DNA from: Takakia lepidozioides | Taxonomy: Eukaryota > Streptophyta > Takakiopsida > Takakiales > Takakiaceae | Length of the DNA stretch: 60,000 nt | NCBI GenBank assembly: GCA_030704615.1 | Contig: CM060734.1 | Span: 7,132,001 to 7,192,000 of the forward strand | Direction: 5' to 3' | Notes under the pieces: generated by a model | Databases searched by the model: none | The model's input: only the letters and a program-made list of their open reading frames with translations | What the model was told of the DNA's origin: nothing | Part shown: positions 50,681 through 60,000 of the stretch, piece after piece | Layout: each line of letters begins with the position of its first letter | Numbering within the stretch: the first letter of the stretch is position 1 | Program-made: the position numbers and the translations under genes

Positions 50681-51690
50681 CTACCCTAGGTAGTTTGCAA
50701 CAACAGGTGTGTAGGATGAGGACGCTTGGATCCATATCTCTTTGTTTATGTCTGTTGGGTCGGTTAGTAGGTTACCAAGCCGGTGCTTAAGGCAATCAAT
50801 GGGTGGGTTAAGTGCGGGATTGAAGATGGCTTTGTGAGATTTTTTGGGATGGTCATGCAGTAACTGATTAAAGGAGGAGATAAATTTTTTATGGTTGGCG
50901 GTAGCCTTTTGTTTGGTGATGATATAAGCGGTTTTTTTTGCTTCCCTACCTAGTTTGGAGAGAGCAGCAGTCCAATTGGGTACAGCAGAGGGATCGTCGG
51001 GTGGGGGCATAAGTGCTTGATAAGTTGTCATAGTACTTAAGCAGGTGATGTGAGGGTCGGATCTCCAGTTATTATATGGTTGGGTTGTGGGGGAATGAGG
51101 TATGATAGTAAAGTATGACGCCTCTCGAAGGGAGCGTAACTTATGGAGTCACTTCACCCCCAAGGGCTACTGCCTTCCGCTAGGAAAGGTATGATAATAC
51201 TTGGGCGTGTCTAATCGTGTGATAGATGTTGAGGTGTGAGGTCCATGCACATTTTTGTGTACGAGTAAGGTAGCCTCCATTTTGTTTTGAGCTCGTGGTT
51301 TGCGGGATCTCAGGGGGGGCGGAACATGTGGCGATGACACTTTTGGTCAAATCTTGCATTATGGATGTGAGCGTGATCTCGGCTTCGAGCCAAGTGTTGT
51401 TAGGGGATTGCGTTAGGTTTGTATTATAAATAATACATGATAGTTTTAGTATAAGGAGTGTGACTGTTGGGTGGAAGTGGCTTTGGAAATCGGCTATGTT
51501 GCGTTGAGGTAGTGGAGAGAGAATCCTAGATTGTGGTGGTGGGGTATGTATAGCCGGTATGGGTCGGAAGGGGATGAGGGATGGGGGGAAGGTCACGGAC
51601 AGGATAGTGAACTCCCACGATAGGGTATCTGGCTTCATTTACTTTGATTGCATGAGGAGTATGATAGTGATGTGAGGTTGAGCACCTTTG
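50681..51690 (-). pseudogene. LINE ORF2 region upstream of RT
   Basis: Two frames (51638-51180 and 51031-50681) read WLEAEITLTSIMQDLTKSVI, TQKCAWTSHLNIYHTIRHA and AKKTAYIITKQKATANHKKF, ISSFNQLLHDHPKKSHKAIF. Such Lys-rich linkers with conserved Trp residues lie between the N-terminal domain and RT in LINEs. The truncated SINE at 51109-51186 separates the two frames. A complete endonuclease domain is not seen. Confidence 0.55.
51109..51186 (-). mobile_element. tRNA-derived SINE, 5'-truncated copy 3
   Basis: 78 bp of the SINE 3' part (gcagtagcccttgggggtga, core aagttacgctcccttcgag) lie between direct repeats aggtatgata at 51099-51108 and 51187-51196. The tRNA-like head is missing. 5' truncation plus target duplication fits LINE-driven insertion. 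Confidence 0.85.
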
Positions 51691-52330
51691 TATCAAACCA
51701 GCACCACTATATAATTTTGATTGTTTATGACAGGACTAACTCAAAAGCAGAAATGGGTCGCTGATAAGCCAGAGTCGAAACCCATTCGGAATGTCCTTTG
51801 ACGAAAAAGTGAAACGCATCCGACATCGGTTCTTCCATAAACCACGGTCTACCCGCAAACGGATCGAAGAATATATCCGATATCTGGGCGAGAAAAAGGT
51901 GCATATAAACGCTGGATCAACGAACGAGTTTGGAACACCCGAACTCTTCCCGACGGCACCACACAGAATTTTTACTGGTGCCCAGATAGATTTGTATTTC
52001 CGGGTTGTCCATGTCCAAGTATTTACGTGGGGGCATTACACTCGAGGTCCTCATTCGTGGCCCATCTTAGGTGGCAAGTGGATTTCTTTGTGAGTCTTGC
52101 CAGTTCTTTGTAAGCCAACATCTAATACTATGATCCGAGTGCTCGCATTGTGAAGGACCTTGGCCGATCGGGTATCCCTTAATGCACCATAGGTTGCACA
52201 CTGATGTGCCTCCATCGCCAAGGTTCCATGGAAGGTATTTGAATCTGACCTTGTTTATTCTTGACATGGTTGTTCAGGGTGGTAATATAGGATTGTTAGT
52301 ATAGATTGACGTAGGAGAATCCTCATCAGC
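51691..52330. other. Junction between LINE and gypsy element, no identified gene
   Basis: One frame at 51791-52093 (+) has 100 codons, basic at the start (RIRHRFFHKPRSTRKRIEEY), but I recognise no family. The segment may be the 5' part of the following gypsy element; no LTR is evident. Confidence 0.35.
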
Positions 52331-52344
52331 ACAATAGTGAGTGT

Positions 52345-53590
52345 ATGTCTAGCTCAGGATCAAGAGCCACGCTCCCAAGTCTGGATAGCATATCTTTCAA
52401 TACTAGGTTGCAAAGAAGACTGGCTAGAGAAGCCGTCCGAGATCAGCTGCTAGGGAAGAGCCCAGCACTGAGTCCAGAATCAGACTCAGAAACCCGAAGT
52501 TTGGATAAGATAGAGAGAATACAAATAGTTCTTCGGACATCGAGTATTCAAGAGTGGTTTCCCTTATATCCGGTCCCCTTTATTCACCACCGCCCAGGTC
52601 AAGAAGTCCCTCACCGTCATTAGTGTCAACCATGGCCCATGTTCCAGGACCTCCGGAGGTACCCATTGTGGTCCCAACAGGCTTACCCCCGCTAACATTG
52701 CCCATGCATTTGCCTTGGTTCTCCGGGGAAGCACATGAAGATCCTGAGTATCATGTAAGATATTTTATTCCATGTTGTTATTCTAACCAAGCATCAAACG
52801 ATGCCTATTGGTTGATATGGTTTCCCACAACCATGAGAGGTAGGGCATCTACTTGGTATTGGCAACAGGCGCCATGAATATTCATTACTTGGCAGAAAAT
52901 TTGCGACGCCTTCTTGGACCATTTCCGGGCAGTCCATCAGTTTACCAGTGTCTTGATGGCACTGGCAAGAATCTGCCAAGGCCCCACGGAGGAAGTGGCA
53001 AACTTCAAAATGCGGTTCCGGGAGCTGATGCGACTCCAAAACCCTTTGACCCCCCTAGATGATGGGGTGCTCAAAGATTGTTTTTTGAGTGGATTACGAG
53101 AGGCCACTCACTTTCATGTTTTGCAGCAAAGACCGGGTACACTGGTAGACGCCATACACGCAGGCAAGGAATTCCACAACATGCATCGCCAAGTGCAGCG
53201 AGCCAAGATGCCCAACTTCGCGCTTCCATCATACATTACGATCAAGCCCACGCAGGAGCCGGCACCATTAGCGGTAATTCAACCCGCTTTGCATTATACG
53301 TCAGCTTAAGTAGGAGGAGCGAGGCCATATGCCCCAGCAACGTCCCCAACACCGGTAGTAGCATCGACTGTGCCACAATATACAAATGTTGTCCCTACCA
53401 ACTCACAGGCAGATTCATGCGGGCAGTCTGATTCGCGGGAGGGCCATCTGGAGGCACAAGTCACTTCCCTCATCAAGACCATCAAAACAATGGGCGATAG
53501 CATGAGCTCCATCGGCCAGCATATCACCAGCTATGTGGGGTATCCAGATATCGGCGCGGACGGCCTGAAAAACCAACGTCCGGCAGTCGC
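52345..53590 (+). pseudogene. Ty3/gypsy gag (second element)
   Basis: After an N-terminal Ser-rich frame (52345-52623), the capsid region reads LPWFSGEAHEDPEYHVRYF, MRGRASTWYWQQ, then in shifted frames IFCDAFLDHFRAVHQF, EEVANFKMRFRELMRLQNPL, VLKDCFLSGLREATHFHVL and AGKEFHNMHRQVQRAKMPNF. This is a Retrotrans_gag domain. Frame changes at about 52620 and 52870 and a stop at 53309 disable it. It differs from the DNMT-bearing family. Confidence 0.85.
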
Positions 53591-53780
53591 GGGAGTTGGG
53601 GCGGGGGCTCACGGCCCCCATACGTTGCATTTTTGCGACGTCATTTTGGCGACGCCCTTGCGACTGCAAGACGACGGCCAGGCGTCGCAAATTCTGCGCC
53701 TCCCGCGTGCCCGAAAAGGGCGTTTTCCCGACGCTGCGGCGTGGTGCGGGCGTCGCAAAGGCCCCCCTTTTCCTGTAGTG
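53590..53780 (-). repeat. CACTA transposon end with GCGTCGCAAA subterminal repeats
   Basis: The minus strand starts at 53780 with CACTACAGGAAAAGGGGGGC, a CACTA-type terminus, followed by inverted and direct copies of GCGTCGCAAA and GCGACG within 150 bp. The other terminus is not seen; the segment is GC-rich compared with its surroundings and embedded in the gypsy gag. Confidence 0.65.
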
Positions 53781-53990
53781 TATGCGCAATGTGGATGGGA
53801 TCTGCGGAGGGTTCTACTGGGGGATTGGAGGCCCCTAGTTGGGCAAGGAGGTCAGCCTCCTCGTTTCCGTTGATTCCGGTATGTGATCGTACTTTAAGGA
53901 ATTGAGCGGGTTTGTTGATTGAGATGGTAAGAGTGATGATTGCTGAGATAAGATTACGGTCTGGGTGGTGATGGTGGGAGGATGGACAGG
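53781..53990 (-). pseudogene. LINE RNase H fragment
   Basis: The minus strand reads PSSHHHPDRNLISAIITLTI, FLKVRSHTGINGNEEADLLA, QLGASNPPVEPSADPIHIAH. It aligns with the LINE at 45.9-46.3 kb and keeps the C-terminal catalytic region (NEEADLLA). It stops at the CACTA terminus, so the CACTA end and this LINE piece probably arrived together. Confidence 0.78.
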
Positions 53991-54562
53991 CTATGATACC
54001 CTAGGGAAAGGCCCTGGGTATGTGGCGTCAGAATCAGCCACGTCTGCATCTGAACAGGAGGATCTGAACTTCACTGTAATGAAGTCAGATGCGCGGAAAG
54101 TGCAGAGACAGTACTTTGGGAGGAAGAAGACATCCATCCCAAGGAGAAAGAGGTAGCATTCGTAGAGACGGAACCTCCGGTAGTCCGATCAACCATTTCC
54201 CGACCACCTGCATCAAGAGCGAAGAGCCCAGCAAATTGGCCGGCGGCACCGGAAAAGCTTCCCCGGAGGAAGATGCATTCCACCATGCGGTTCACCGACG
54301 AATTGGAGCCGTACAACTTAATGGACGATCTACGCCACATTCAGGCCAACATTACATTTTCCTAGCTCATAGCAATGGCGGCCATAGTATGCCACGCTCT
54401 CAAGGCATCTTTGGTCAGGAAATGGGTGGGTACTTCTGCTCAGGCCCACCACATCAATGCTCATGTCGACCCAGGACCAGTGGAGATAGAAGGAGAGATT
54501 GCGGATCGTTTTATTTGACGTTGTTTAGTGGATGATGGGAGCCCAGTCAAAATCATGCCCCT
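53991..54562 (+). pseudogene. Gypsy gag/protease junction (second element)
   Basis: The plus strand reads MRFTDELEPYNLMDDLRHIQ, ANITF, then HINAHVDPGPVEIEGEIADR and LVDDGSPVKIMPL. The last is the protease active site (DDGS in place of DSGA). Coding then stops and continues on the opposite strand. A stop lies at about 54521. Confidence 0.65.
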
Positions 54563-55005
54563 TCTGACCACAAATCCTCTTCACTCACGTCTGCGGACTC
54601 CTCCTCAGAGCCAATCATGCTGAGCTCATCCTCATTTGTCTCCTCATGAGGTGCTCCGGAAAGAAATGCAGCAGTAGTAGTGTACGGTCTTACCCCATAA
54701 GTAATGGTGTCTGCCCCCCAGTCCGTTTGTGCTCTAGACTGGACCAACCATGGCCTCCCTAATAGGAGTGCGTACGAATACTCATCAATGGGGAGGTCTA
54801 TGACTTGAAAGTCTACTGCGTATGTGGAGCCTCCTGTCTTCATTCTAACATTTGCTATGTGTCCCACTGGCCGGATCTTCCGTTGGTCAGCTAGCCTGAT
54901 AGTCAGAGTGGATTCCCTTGTCATGTTCAAACCCGGTTTGGATAGGGTAGAGAAATCCTCCCCACCTTGCACGCCCACCGAGTGTTGGCAACATCTACCG
55001 CACCT
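54563..55005 (-). pseudogene. Inverted protease segment of the second gypsy element
   Basis: Read from 55005 down: STLSKPGLNMTRESTLTIRL, PVGHIANVRMKTGGSTYAVD, FQVIDLPIDEYSYALLLGRP and WLVQ, then a linker with acidic residues. This is the C-terminal half of a retropepsin and follows naturally from the plus-strand VDDGSPVKIMPL. It is one open frame of 151 codons. Orientation is opposite to the elements on both sides, so a segment of about 440 bp was inverted in place. Confidence 0.7.
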
Positions 55006-56020
55006 CACACGGAGGTTAAGCGAAGAAAGGTAGGACTAGAAGACGCAGCCAAGTCTCTAAGTCCGGGATTGTACGAATGCGAGTCTGATACAGACTGCAT
55101 TGTCTGGTTGTTCGGAGAAAACCAAGGCAGGGAAGTAATGGTACACTCGGTATCAACCGAGTCACTTCCAGAGTTCGAGTTGCTGACCGAGCTCTTTTTC
55201 ATATCCGCCGACAGGTTGCAGGAACAAGAGAGTCCTCAGGAGGAGAACGGCGAGATCATTGGCATAAAAATTGTAGAGGAGGCCGACCTGGAGAGGGATG
55301 TTATGAAACATAGCGCCCCTACATTCCCTATTTGCAGCAGGGATCAAGCAAACCTCGATTTAAACCGGGAACGACCTTCACTTTGGAACCAACAACACAG
55401 TTGGTCGACATGGCGGTTGGAGGAGAGTCACCAAAAATGGTGAAGGGAGGATCCCACTTGACATCTGAGTAGGCATTGGAATTCCAAGTGTTGTTCAAAG
55501 AATTTTGTGACATCTTTGCATGGTCCTACACCGAATTGAAGGGTGTGCCTTCTTATGTGGCGATGCATTCCATTCCCCTGATTCCGGAAGCTACGCCATG
55601 ATGACAACGAGAGAGAAGAGTGAATCCCAACTTAGCGCTCCTCATTAAGGCGGAGATCAAAAAACTGTTGGCCGCAACATTCATCTTCCTTGTGGAGACA
55701 TCGACATGGGTATCTCCCATGGTGATTGTTCGGAAGAAGAACAAAGGATTAAGGGTATGCGTGGACTTCCGCCCCCTTAACAAGGTAACACACAAGGATC
55801 ATTTCCCCTTGCCATTCATAGATACATTGGTGGAAGAAGTAGCAGGGAATGAGCTCTACTCTTTAATGGATGGATTTCGGGTTACAACCAGGTGTTGATA
55901 GACCCGAAGGATGTGTTGAAGACCACATTCACTTCACCATGGGGTATATTTGCATATACAAGGATGCCCTCTGGTTTGTGCAATGCGCCCCTGACATTTC
56001 AGAGGGTCATGATGTATGAT
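55006..56020 (+). pseudogene. Gypsy RT N-terminal half (second element)
   Basis: A linker (55006-55440) with LYECESDTDCIVWLFGEN leads to FKEFCDIFAWSYTELKGVP (start of gypsy RT), then IKKLLAATFIFLVETSTWVS, VCVDFRPLNKVTHKDHFPLP, FIDTLVEEVAGNELYSLMDG and, after frameshifts, GIFAYTRMPSGLCNAPLTFQ RVM. The RT stops before the catalytic YxDD and is replaced at about 56020 by a different element. Confidence 0.88.
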
Positions 56021-56732
56021 TGATTGTTCAGAACGGGCTGAGTACTTAGAGATTTCTAACTCTTCTACCTTAGAGTTCCCACCCCGGATAGCTAAGGGAT
56101 GGGTGAGTAAAAGCCGCTCAACATTTGGCAACCATACTGGGGAACTGATTCAAGAACAACCAAATGTGACAGGCATCTGGTGGGATCATGGAGGATGGAG
56201 AATTAAAGAATTTCAAATTCCCTGTGAAACTGAGAAAGAAAGATTGTCCAAACCATTCTTTCAGAAGTTCTTGCAGGAATTGCCAGACGGTTAATGCAAG
56301 GAGAATATCCTCAAGAGAGTGCATGATGCTGATTCAGAATGGGGTCCAGAAAAAGGAGTGATAAAGATTTATCAAGTGGCCTGTAAAGGGAGAGCGAGAT
56401 GGTTATCAACACTGGTTTACGTGATAGCGTTGCTATCTATTAAACGAGTAGAGTTTGAAAGCTGGGAAGAATCAAGAGTGAACGTTTACACTCATATGAA
56501 TGAAGAGCTTGAATTGGTAAAGAATTGGATTCCCAAGGATATCTTGTGGATCAAGCTTACACCAAGAACGGCCTTTCAGACGTGCCTACCATATGGTTAT
56601 ATGGTAACTGAGTCTTCTAGTCTAGCCAAGGTTGCATTAAAGCTTGAAAGAAATCCAGGCATATATGAGAGGTACTACAGGAGAGAGTTGTGGGTATTGC
56701 CTCATGAAAGACATGAAAGACATGGGTCATGA
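56016..56732 (+). CDS. Unknown ORF upstream of gag in the third gypsy element
   Basis: One frame, broken only by a TAA at 56292-56294, reads GWVSKSRSTFGNHTGELIQE, VTGIWWDHGGWRIKEFQIPC, and after the stop IIYQ-like KGVIKIYQVACKGRARWLST, VNVYTHMNEELELVKNWIPK and TAFQTCLPYGYMVTESSSLA. About 240 residues in all. I do not recognise the family. It ends TGA at 56730-56732 and overlaps the next ATG (56729) in an ATGA, a stop-start arrangement that suggests coupled translation. Base composition is A-rich, unlike the elements to the left. Confidence 0.45.
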
Positions 56733-57178
56733 GTGATGAAAGGGAAGCAAGAAGAGAGAGATATACAACAAAAAGAGAAAGCTATTTAAAAGCTAACTAT
56801 CCATATCTTTGGGAGAGAGGAATAGACATAGGAGAATCATCTGGACCTCTCACTCCACCAAAACCAGAGGGTACATCACCAATACTTGAAGATCCTAATT
56901 TAGAGGCTACTCCTACTTATTCTTTACAAGAAAGATTAAGAGAATTGGTACAAGAAGAGAATCAACCTCAAGGGGAAAGATCGGAGGTGCATCCCTGGAT
57001 AAAAGATTTGACAGAAATCTTTGATCAGAATTGGCACGGTACACCAAGAGCAGGAACTCCAGTTTCTGATACACCAGCCAACGAAGGAGAGGAGATGAGG
57101 AAGAGCCTGCAGAGGGTTAACAGACTCTCCAACACCAATTCAATTGAGTTATATGAGGGAAGAAGAAACCCAAGATAA
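56729..57178 (+). CDS. Hydrophilic ORF in the third gypsy element
   Basis: 149 codons starting MSDEREARRERYTTKRESYL, followed by LKANYPYLWERGIDIGESSG, a Pro-rich part and SLQERLRELVQEENQ. It is highly charged and possibly coiled at the N-terminus. It overlaps the preceding ORF by 4 nt and the next open frame (57144-57551, Gly/Ser/Thr-rich) by 35 nt. It could be the N-terminal part of gag, or an accessory protein; I cannot tell. Confidence 0.4.
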   Translation: MSDEREARRERYTTKRESYLKANYPYLWERGIDIGESSGPLTPPKPEGTSPILEDPNLEATPTYSLQERLRELVQEENQPQGERSEVHPWIKDLTEIFDQNWHGTPRAGTPVSDTPANEGEEMRKSLQRVNRLSNTNSIELYEGRRNPR

Positions 57179-57559
57179 GAACTTGGAGGATGAAGGCCGA
57201 GATAAAAACTTGGAAGACGATGATTATGAAGACATAGACCGAACAGTTGATGTTGGTACTGCAACTAGGACATCCCAACCTGTTGGACCAGGATCAAGTG
57301 ATACACTTGGATCATTGGCCAACAAAAGTGTCGGCTCAAGGGGATCAGGCAGGCAGCTTGGATCCGTCTCTGGAGGGACAAGGAGTATAGGAAGTAGTGC
57401 AACTGGAATTGGGGGTACTGCAAATACAAGAGGACCTATAATAGTAAGTGCTCAAGGATCAACACTTGGTGGTGGTACAACTACTACCACAGGGGTCCTC
57501 AAGGACCAGCACCTACAGGAGGTCCAACACCAGCCACAGGGCCGGGAGTAGGGCCATAG

Positions 57560-58790
57560 ATGGCAGCATTAGCGCCAACACGTATGAGACCACCTTTTCC
57601 GATCTACTCTGAAGGAAAAGAGGATCCTGATGTACACGTCAATCAATTTGAACACATGTGGATAGTGAACAATGAGAATGATGATGATGCAAAGTTGAGA
57701 TTATTTCCTTGTTCACTTGAAAGCAATTGAGTGGTATGCTCGATTTCCTGATAATCATTTTCAAAACCTGGAATGCTCTTAGAACAACATTCCAGAACAT
57801 ATTCAGGACAAACAAAACCACAGAAGAAGTGTACAATAGCCTACAACAGTTGAGACAGAAGAAGCATGAAATTGTTGAGGAGTATCTGGAAAAGATGGAA
57901 TTAATGATCGGGAAACTGGCTGATGTGCCACCTGCAGGTTTACAATTTAGACTAGGTTTGTAGATGGTCTGAGGCCTGAATTACAAATAAAGGTGGATAT
58001 GTTACCACATAATCAGTAGAAGAAGCATTTGAAACAGCCAACAGAATTGAGCAAGGAAAAATGCTTGGGAAGGATAAAAATGATGATGATGACTCTGAAG
58101 ATGAGTCAGATGAGGAGGAGGAACAAGAGGACAAGAAAAAGTCCAAGAAGAAGGAAAAGTTAAAGAAAGATAACTATGAAAAAAGATTAGAAGAGATTTT
58201 GAAGAAGTATGCTACAGAAGCTGCAGTACATTGGAGGAAGCGTGCCTGGTGTTCAAAATGCCAAAATGAAGGCCATACCACAGCCGAATGCCACATGAAG
58301 GAGAAACATTGTGCTATCTTTAAAATGAATAACCATTCTACTGAGAATTGTTATTACAACAGAAAGACAGGTACAAGGGAAAATAGACAGGTGAGAGTGC
58401 ATCAAGTGCAACCCCAGCCTAGAAGGAACAATGACTAGGGTAACTATGGTAGACCTGGTGGATATAACAATGGCATGCCAGTAAGAGGTAATCCAAGAGG
58501 GAATTACCAAGGCAATCCCAGAGGCAACTATCAGGGTAATCCAAGGGGGAATTACCAGCCATGGAATCAGGATTATAGAATAATCCCAGAATAGACCAGG
58601 GGCGAGGACCTAATGGTGAAGAAGTGTGTTACTATTGTATCCAACCAGGACATCGCAAAGCAGCTTGTCCCTTTTGGACAAGACATCAAGATGAGATGAG
58701 AATTCCTACAAATGAAGGCCCAGTAGTGGCAGCACACATGGTAATGCCATGTTATGTACCAGAAGTGAACCATGATAGTTACCAGAAGTA
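57560..58790 (+). pseudogene. Gag with zinc knuckles (third gypsy element)
   Basis: Starting MAALAPTRMRPPFPIYSEGK, the capsid part reads EDPDVHVNQFEHMWIVNNEN, then after frameshifts VYNSLQQLRQKKHEIVEEYL EKMELMIGKL. A charged stretch (58080-58170) leads to zinc knuckles CSKCQNEGHTTAEC and a second degenerate one, an RGN-rich part with NPRGNYQGN repeats, and CYYCIQPGHRKAAC near 58630. Frameshifts at about 57720, 57960 and 58440 break it. It belongs to a family different from both other gypsy elements. Confidence 0.8.
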
Positions 58791-58802
58791 AGGCTAAGTT
58801 AT

Positions 58803-58885
58803 AGGGCCCACCCCCAAAAGGGGGCAGTAGCTGTGAGGCGAAGTGGCTCTTAGTTACGCCGGCTTCGGCCGGAGTCATCTTTCTC
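58803..58885 (+). mobile_element. R2 repeat, 83-bp truncated copy with target duplication
   Basis: It runs from agggcccacccccaaaaggg through gaggcgaagtggctcttagt and cggcttcggccgg to the CTTTCTC tail. A perfect 14-bp duplication taaggctaagttat flanks it (58789-58802 and 58886-58899). Being cut at the 5' end only, with a target duplication of this size, it fits retroposition by a LINE. It sits inside the third gypsy element's coding region. Confidence 0.9.
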
Positions 58886-58899
58886 TAAGGCTAAGTTAT

Positions 58900-59190
58900 T
58901 GCCTCCCGTAGATGAAGATGAAGAGGATAATGAGGATGACAGTGATGTGCCTGAGGATGATGAGGCCTGAGGAAAGAGAACAAACTGCACAAGAAAGTGG
59001 CAGAAACTATAAGGGAAATGCAGAAAGAGACAGATATCCCTATAGCAGAGTCATCAGACTCTGAAGAAGAAGATGAAGAAGATGACGATGAGGAAACATT
59101 GAAGCATGATGTTTCACAGGTGCTGAATACTGAAGGAGCATTGGCTAAAGTAATATGCCAATCCAAAGCAGAGACTACAATTGGGTAGCT
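58900..59190 (+). pseudogene. Acidic linker after gag (third gypsy element)
   Basis: Coding continues past the R2 copy with acidic repeats (DEDEEDNEDDSDVPEDDEA), a frameshift, then KKVAETIREMQKETDIPIAE, SSDSEEEDEEDDDEE and a stop at 59188. It probably preceded the protease, of which nothing remains before the CACTA end at 59228. Confidence 0.5.
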
Positions 59191-59227
59191 ATTGGCCATA
59201 GCACCCCACTATAGACACAGGCTGTAT

Positions 59228-59690
59228 CACTACAAGGAATAGGTGCTTTTCGCACCTGACTTGCGATTGCGATTCTGTCCAAAACGACTGCGCGTGGGAC
59301 TCCAGGTTGTGAATGACGACTTGCCAGTCGTCACAGTCGTTTTTATGCCACGCTGGCATAAAGGATGGAGTATACAAGTCGTAGAAGTGAACTCCGGGTT
59401 TGACGTCGATTTATAGGCTGATTTCCAAAAATTGGAAAAAAAACATATTTTTTATATTAATGAAATTTGCAGTCGTGTTGACGACTGCGGGTTGGACCCC
59501 GGGGAGATTTTTATCAATTGTAACCAATATGGCACTATTTTGAAATTACAATGACACGCGTCGAATTGCGAGCGGGACAATTGATAGGGAGCTCGGGTTG
59601 TGAGCTCCGTAAGTCGCAGTGAGGGGGCCGAGGACTTAGCGAGATTTTCAAGTCACTCTTGCTCGGCGAATGCGACCTCCATCTCCTTCT
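59228..59690 (+). mobile_element. CACTA transposon terminus and subterminal region
   Basis: CACTACAAGGAATAGGTGC at 59228 is a canonical plant CACTA end (CACTACAA). Within the next 250 bp are repeats of the motif gacgactg/cagtcgtc in both orientations, as in subterminal transposase-binding regions. It interrupts the third gypsy element. Its partner end lies outside the window. Confidence 0.72.
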
Positions 59691-59694
59691 TCTT

Positions 59695-60000
59695 CCCTTC
59701 CTTCATGTACTGTGTTTGCAATGCGTGTGTGATCCTGGCAGCCCTGCAAAAGGGCAAAGAGGTCCATGCTGACATTGTCGAAGCTGGAATTGTACCAGAT
59801 GTTGTTCTGGACACTGCTCTGATGAACATGTATGCAAAATGTGGGAGCATCGAGGATGCAAAGGGAGTGTTGGACAATATGGCCGAACAAGATATGGTGT
59901 CTTGGACTGCGATGATCACAGCCCTAGTGGACATGTATGCAAAATGTGGGTGCATCGAGGATGCAAAGGGAGTGTTCGACACTATGGCTGAACTAGATGT
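59695..60000 (+). CDS. PLS-type pentatricopeptide repeat protein fragment
   Basis: An open frame to the window edge reads VILAALQKGKEVHADIVEAG, IVPDVVLDTALMNMYAKCGS, IEDAKGVLDNMAEQDMVSWT, AMITALVDMYAKCGCIEDAK, GVFDTMAELD. GK.VHA, MYAKCG and VSWTAMI are hallmarks of plant PLS-class PPR proteins, usually organellar RNA-binding factors. The two MYAKCG units are about 90% identical at DNA level and 105 bp apart. No clear start Met or targeting peptide is seen, and it lies inside a CACTA end, so it may be a captured fragment rather than a full gene. Confidence 0.75.

Overview
This is nuclear DNA from a streptophyte (green-plant lineage), most likely a repeat-rich charophyte alga such as a Chara-type genome; a bryophyte or lycophyte is not excluded. 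The reasons are: one intron-rich nuclear gene with GT..AG introns; a telo-box next to a TATA-like motif upstream of it; a PLS-type PPR fragment; CACTA transposases with a DUF4218-type C-terminus; and a Ty3/gypsy element that carries a cytosine-5 DNA methyltransferase, an arrangement published for charophytes and dinoflagellates. The species call is inference. No tRNA, rRNA or CRISPR locus was found.

Layout. 1-2.8 kb: two broken Ty3/gypsy 3' ends in opposite orientation. 2.85-11.8 kb: the only convincing host gene, a 17-exon NSUN2/TRM4-type RNA m5C methyltransferase on +. 11.8-16 kb: unassigned DNA. 16.0-17.4 kb: another gypsy 3' fragment (-). 17.4-29.8 kb: a CACTA transposase gene split in two by an 11.4-kb Ty3/gypsy element (17736-29112, possible 4-bp target duplication AAGG). 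That element encodes gag, protease, a DNMT3/DRM-like methyltransferase, RT, RNase H, integrase and a C-terminal PHD finger, and it carries an internal inversion of about 5.7 kb. 29.8-34.6 kb: a methyltransferase-like gene fragment, a short repeat called R2 here, a dead LINE and a tRNA-derived SINE. 34.66-44.73 kb: a 10-kb Mutator-like element with terminal inverted repeats, inserted into an R2 copy. It has two divergent genes, a MULE transposase with a SWIM finger (+) and a multi-exon protein with permuted amino-methyltransferase-like motifs (-), separated by a large array of palindromes centred on GGCGCC. 44.9-51.7 kb: a degraded LINE (-) with RT, RNase H and a restriction-like-endonuclease-like C-terminus, itself hit by two SINEs and a hAT-type MITE. 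52.3-56.0 kb: a gypsy element with a short internal inversion and a CACTA-end/LINE fragment embedded. 56.0-59.2 kb: the gag side of a different, A-rich gypsy element with extra upstream ORFs, carrying a truncated R2 copy with a 14-bp target duplication. 59.2-60 kb: a CACTA end followed by a PPR coding fragment that leaves the window.

What stands out is that two unrelated transposon classes here carry different methyltransferase folds: a C5-cytosine type plus PHD reader in the gypsy element, and an N4/N6-like permuted type in the MULE. A possible third domain, weakly supported, lies in the LINE. Nearly all transposon reading frames are broken by stops or frameshifts, except that the two MULE genes are largely intact. 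Insertion order can be read from the nesting: R2 before the MULE; LINE before SINE and MITE; CACTA before the DNMT gypsy.
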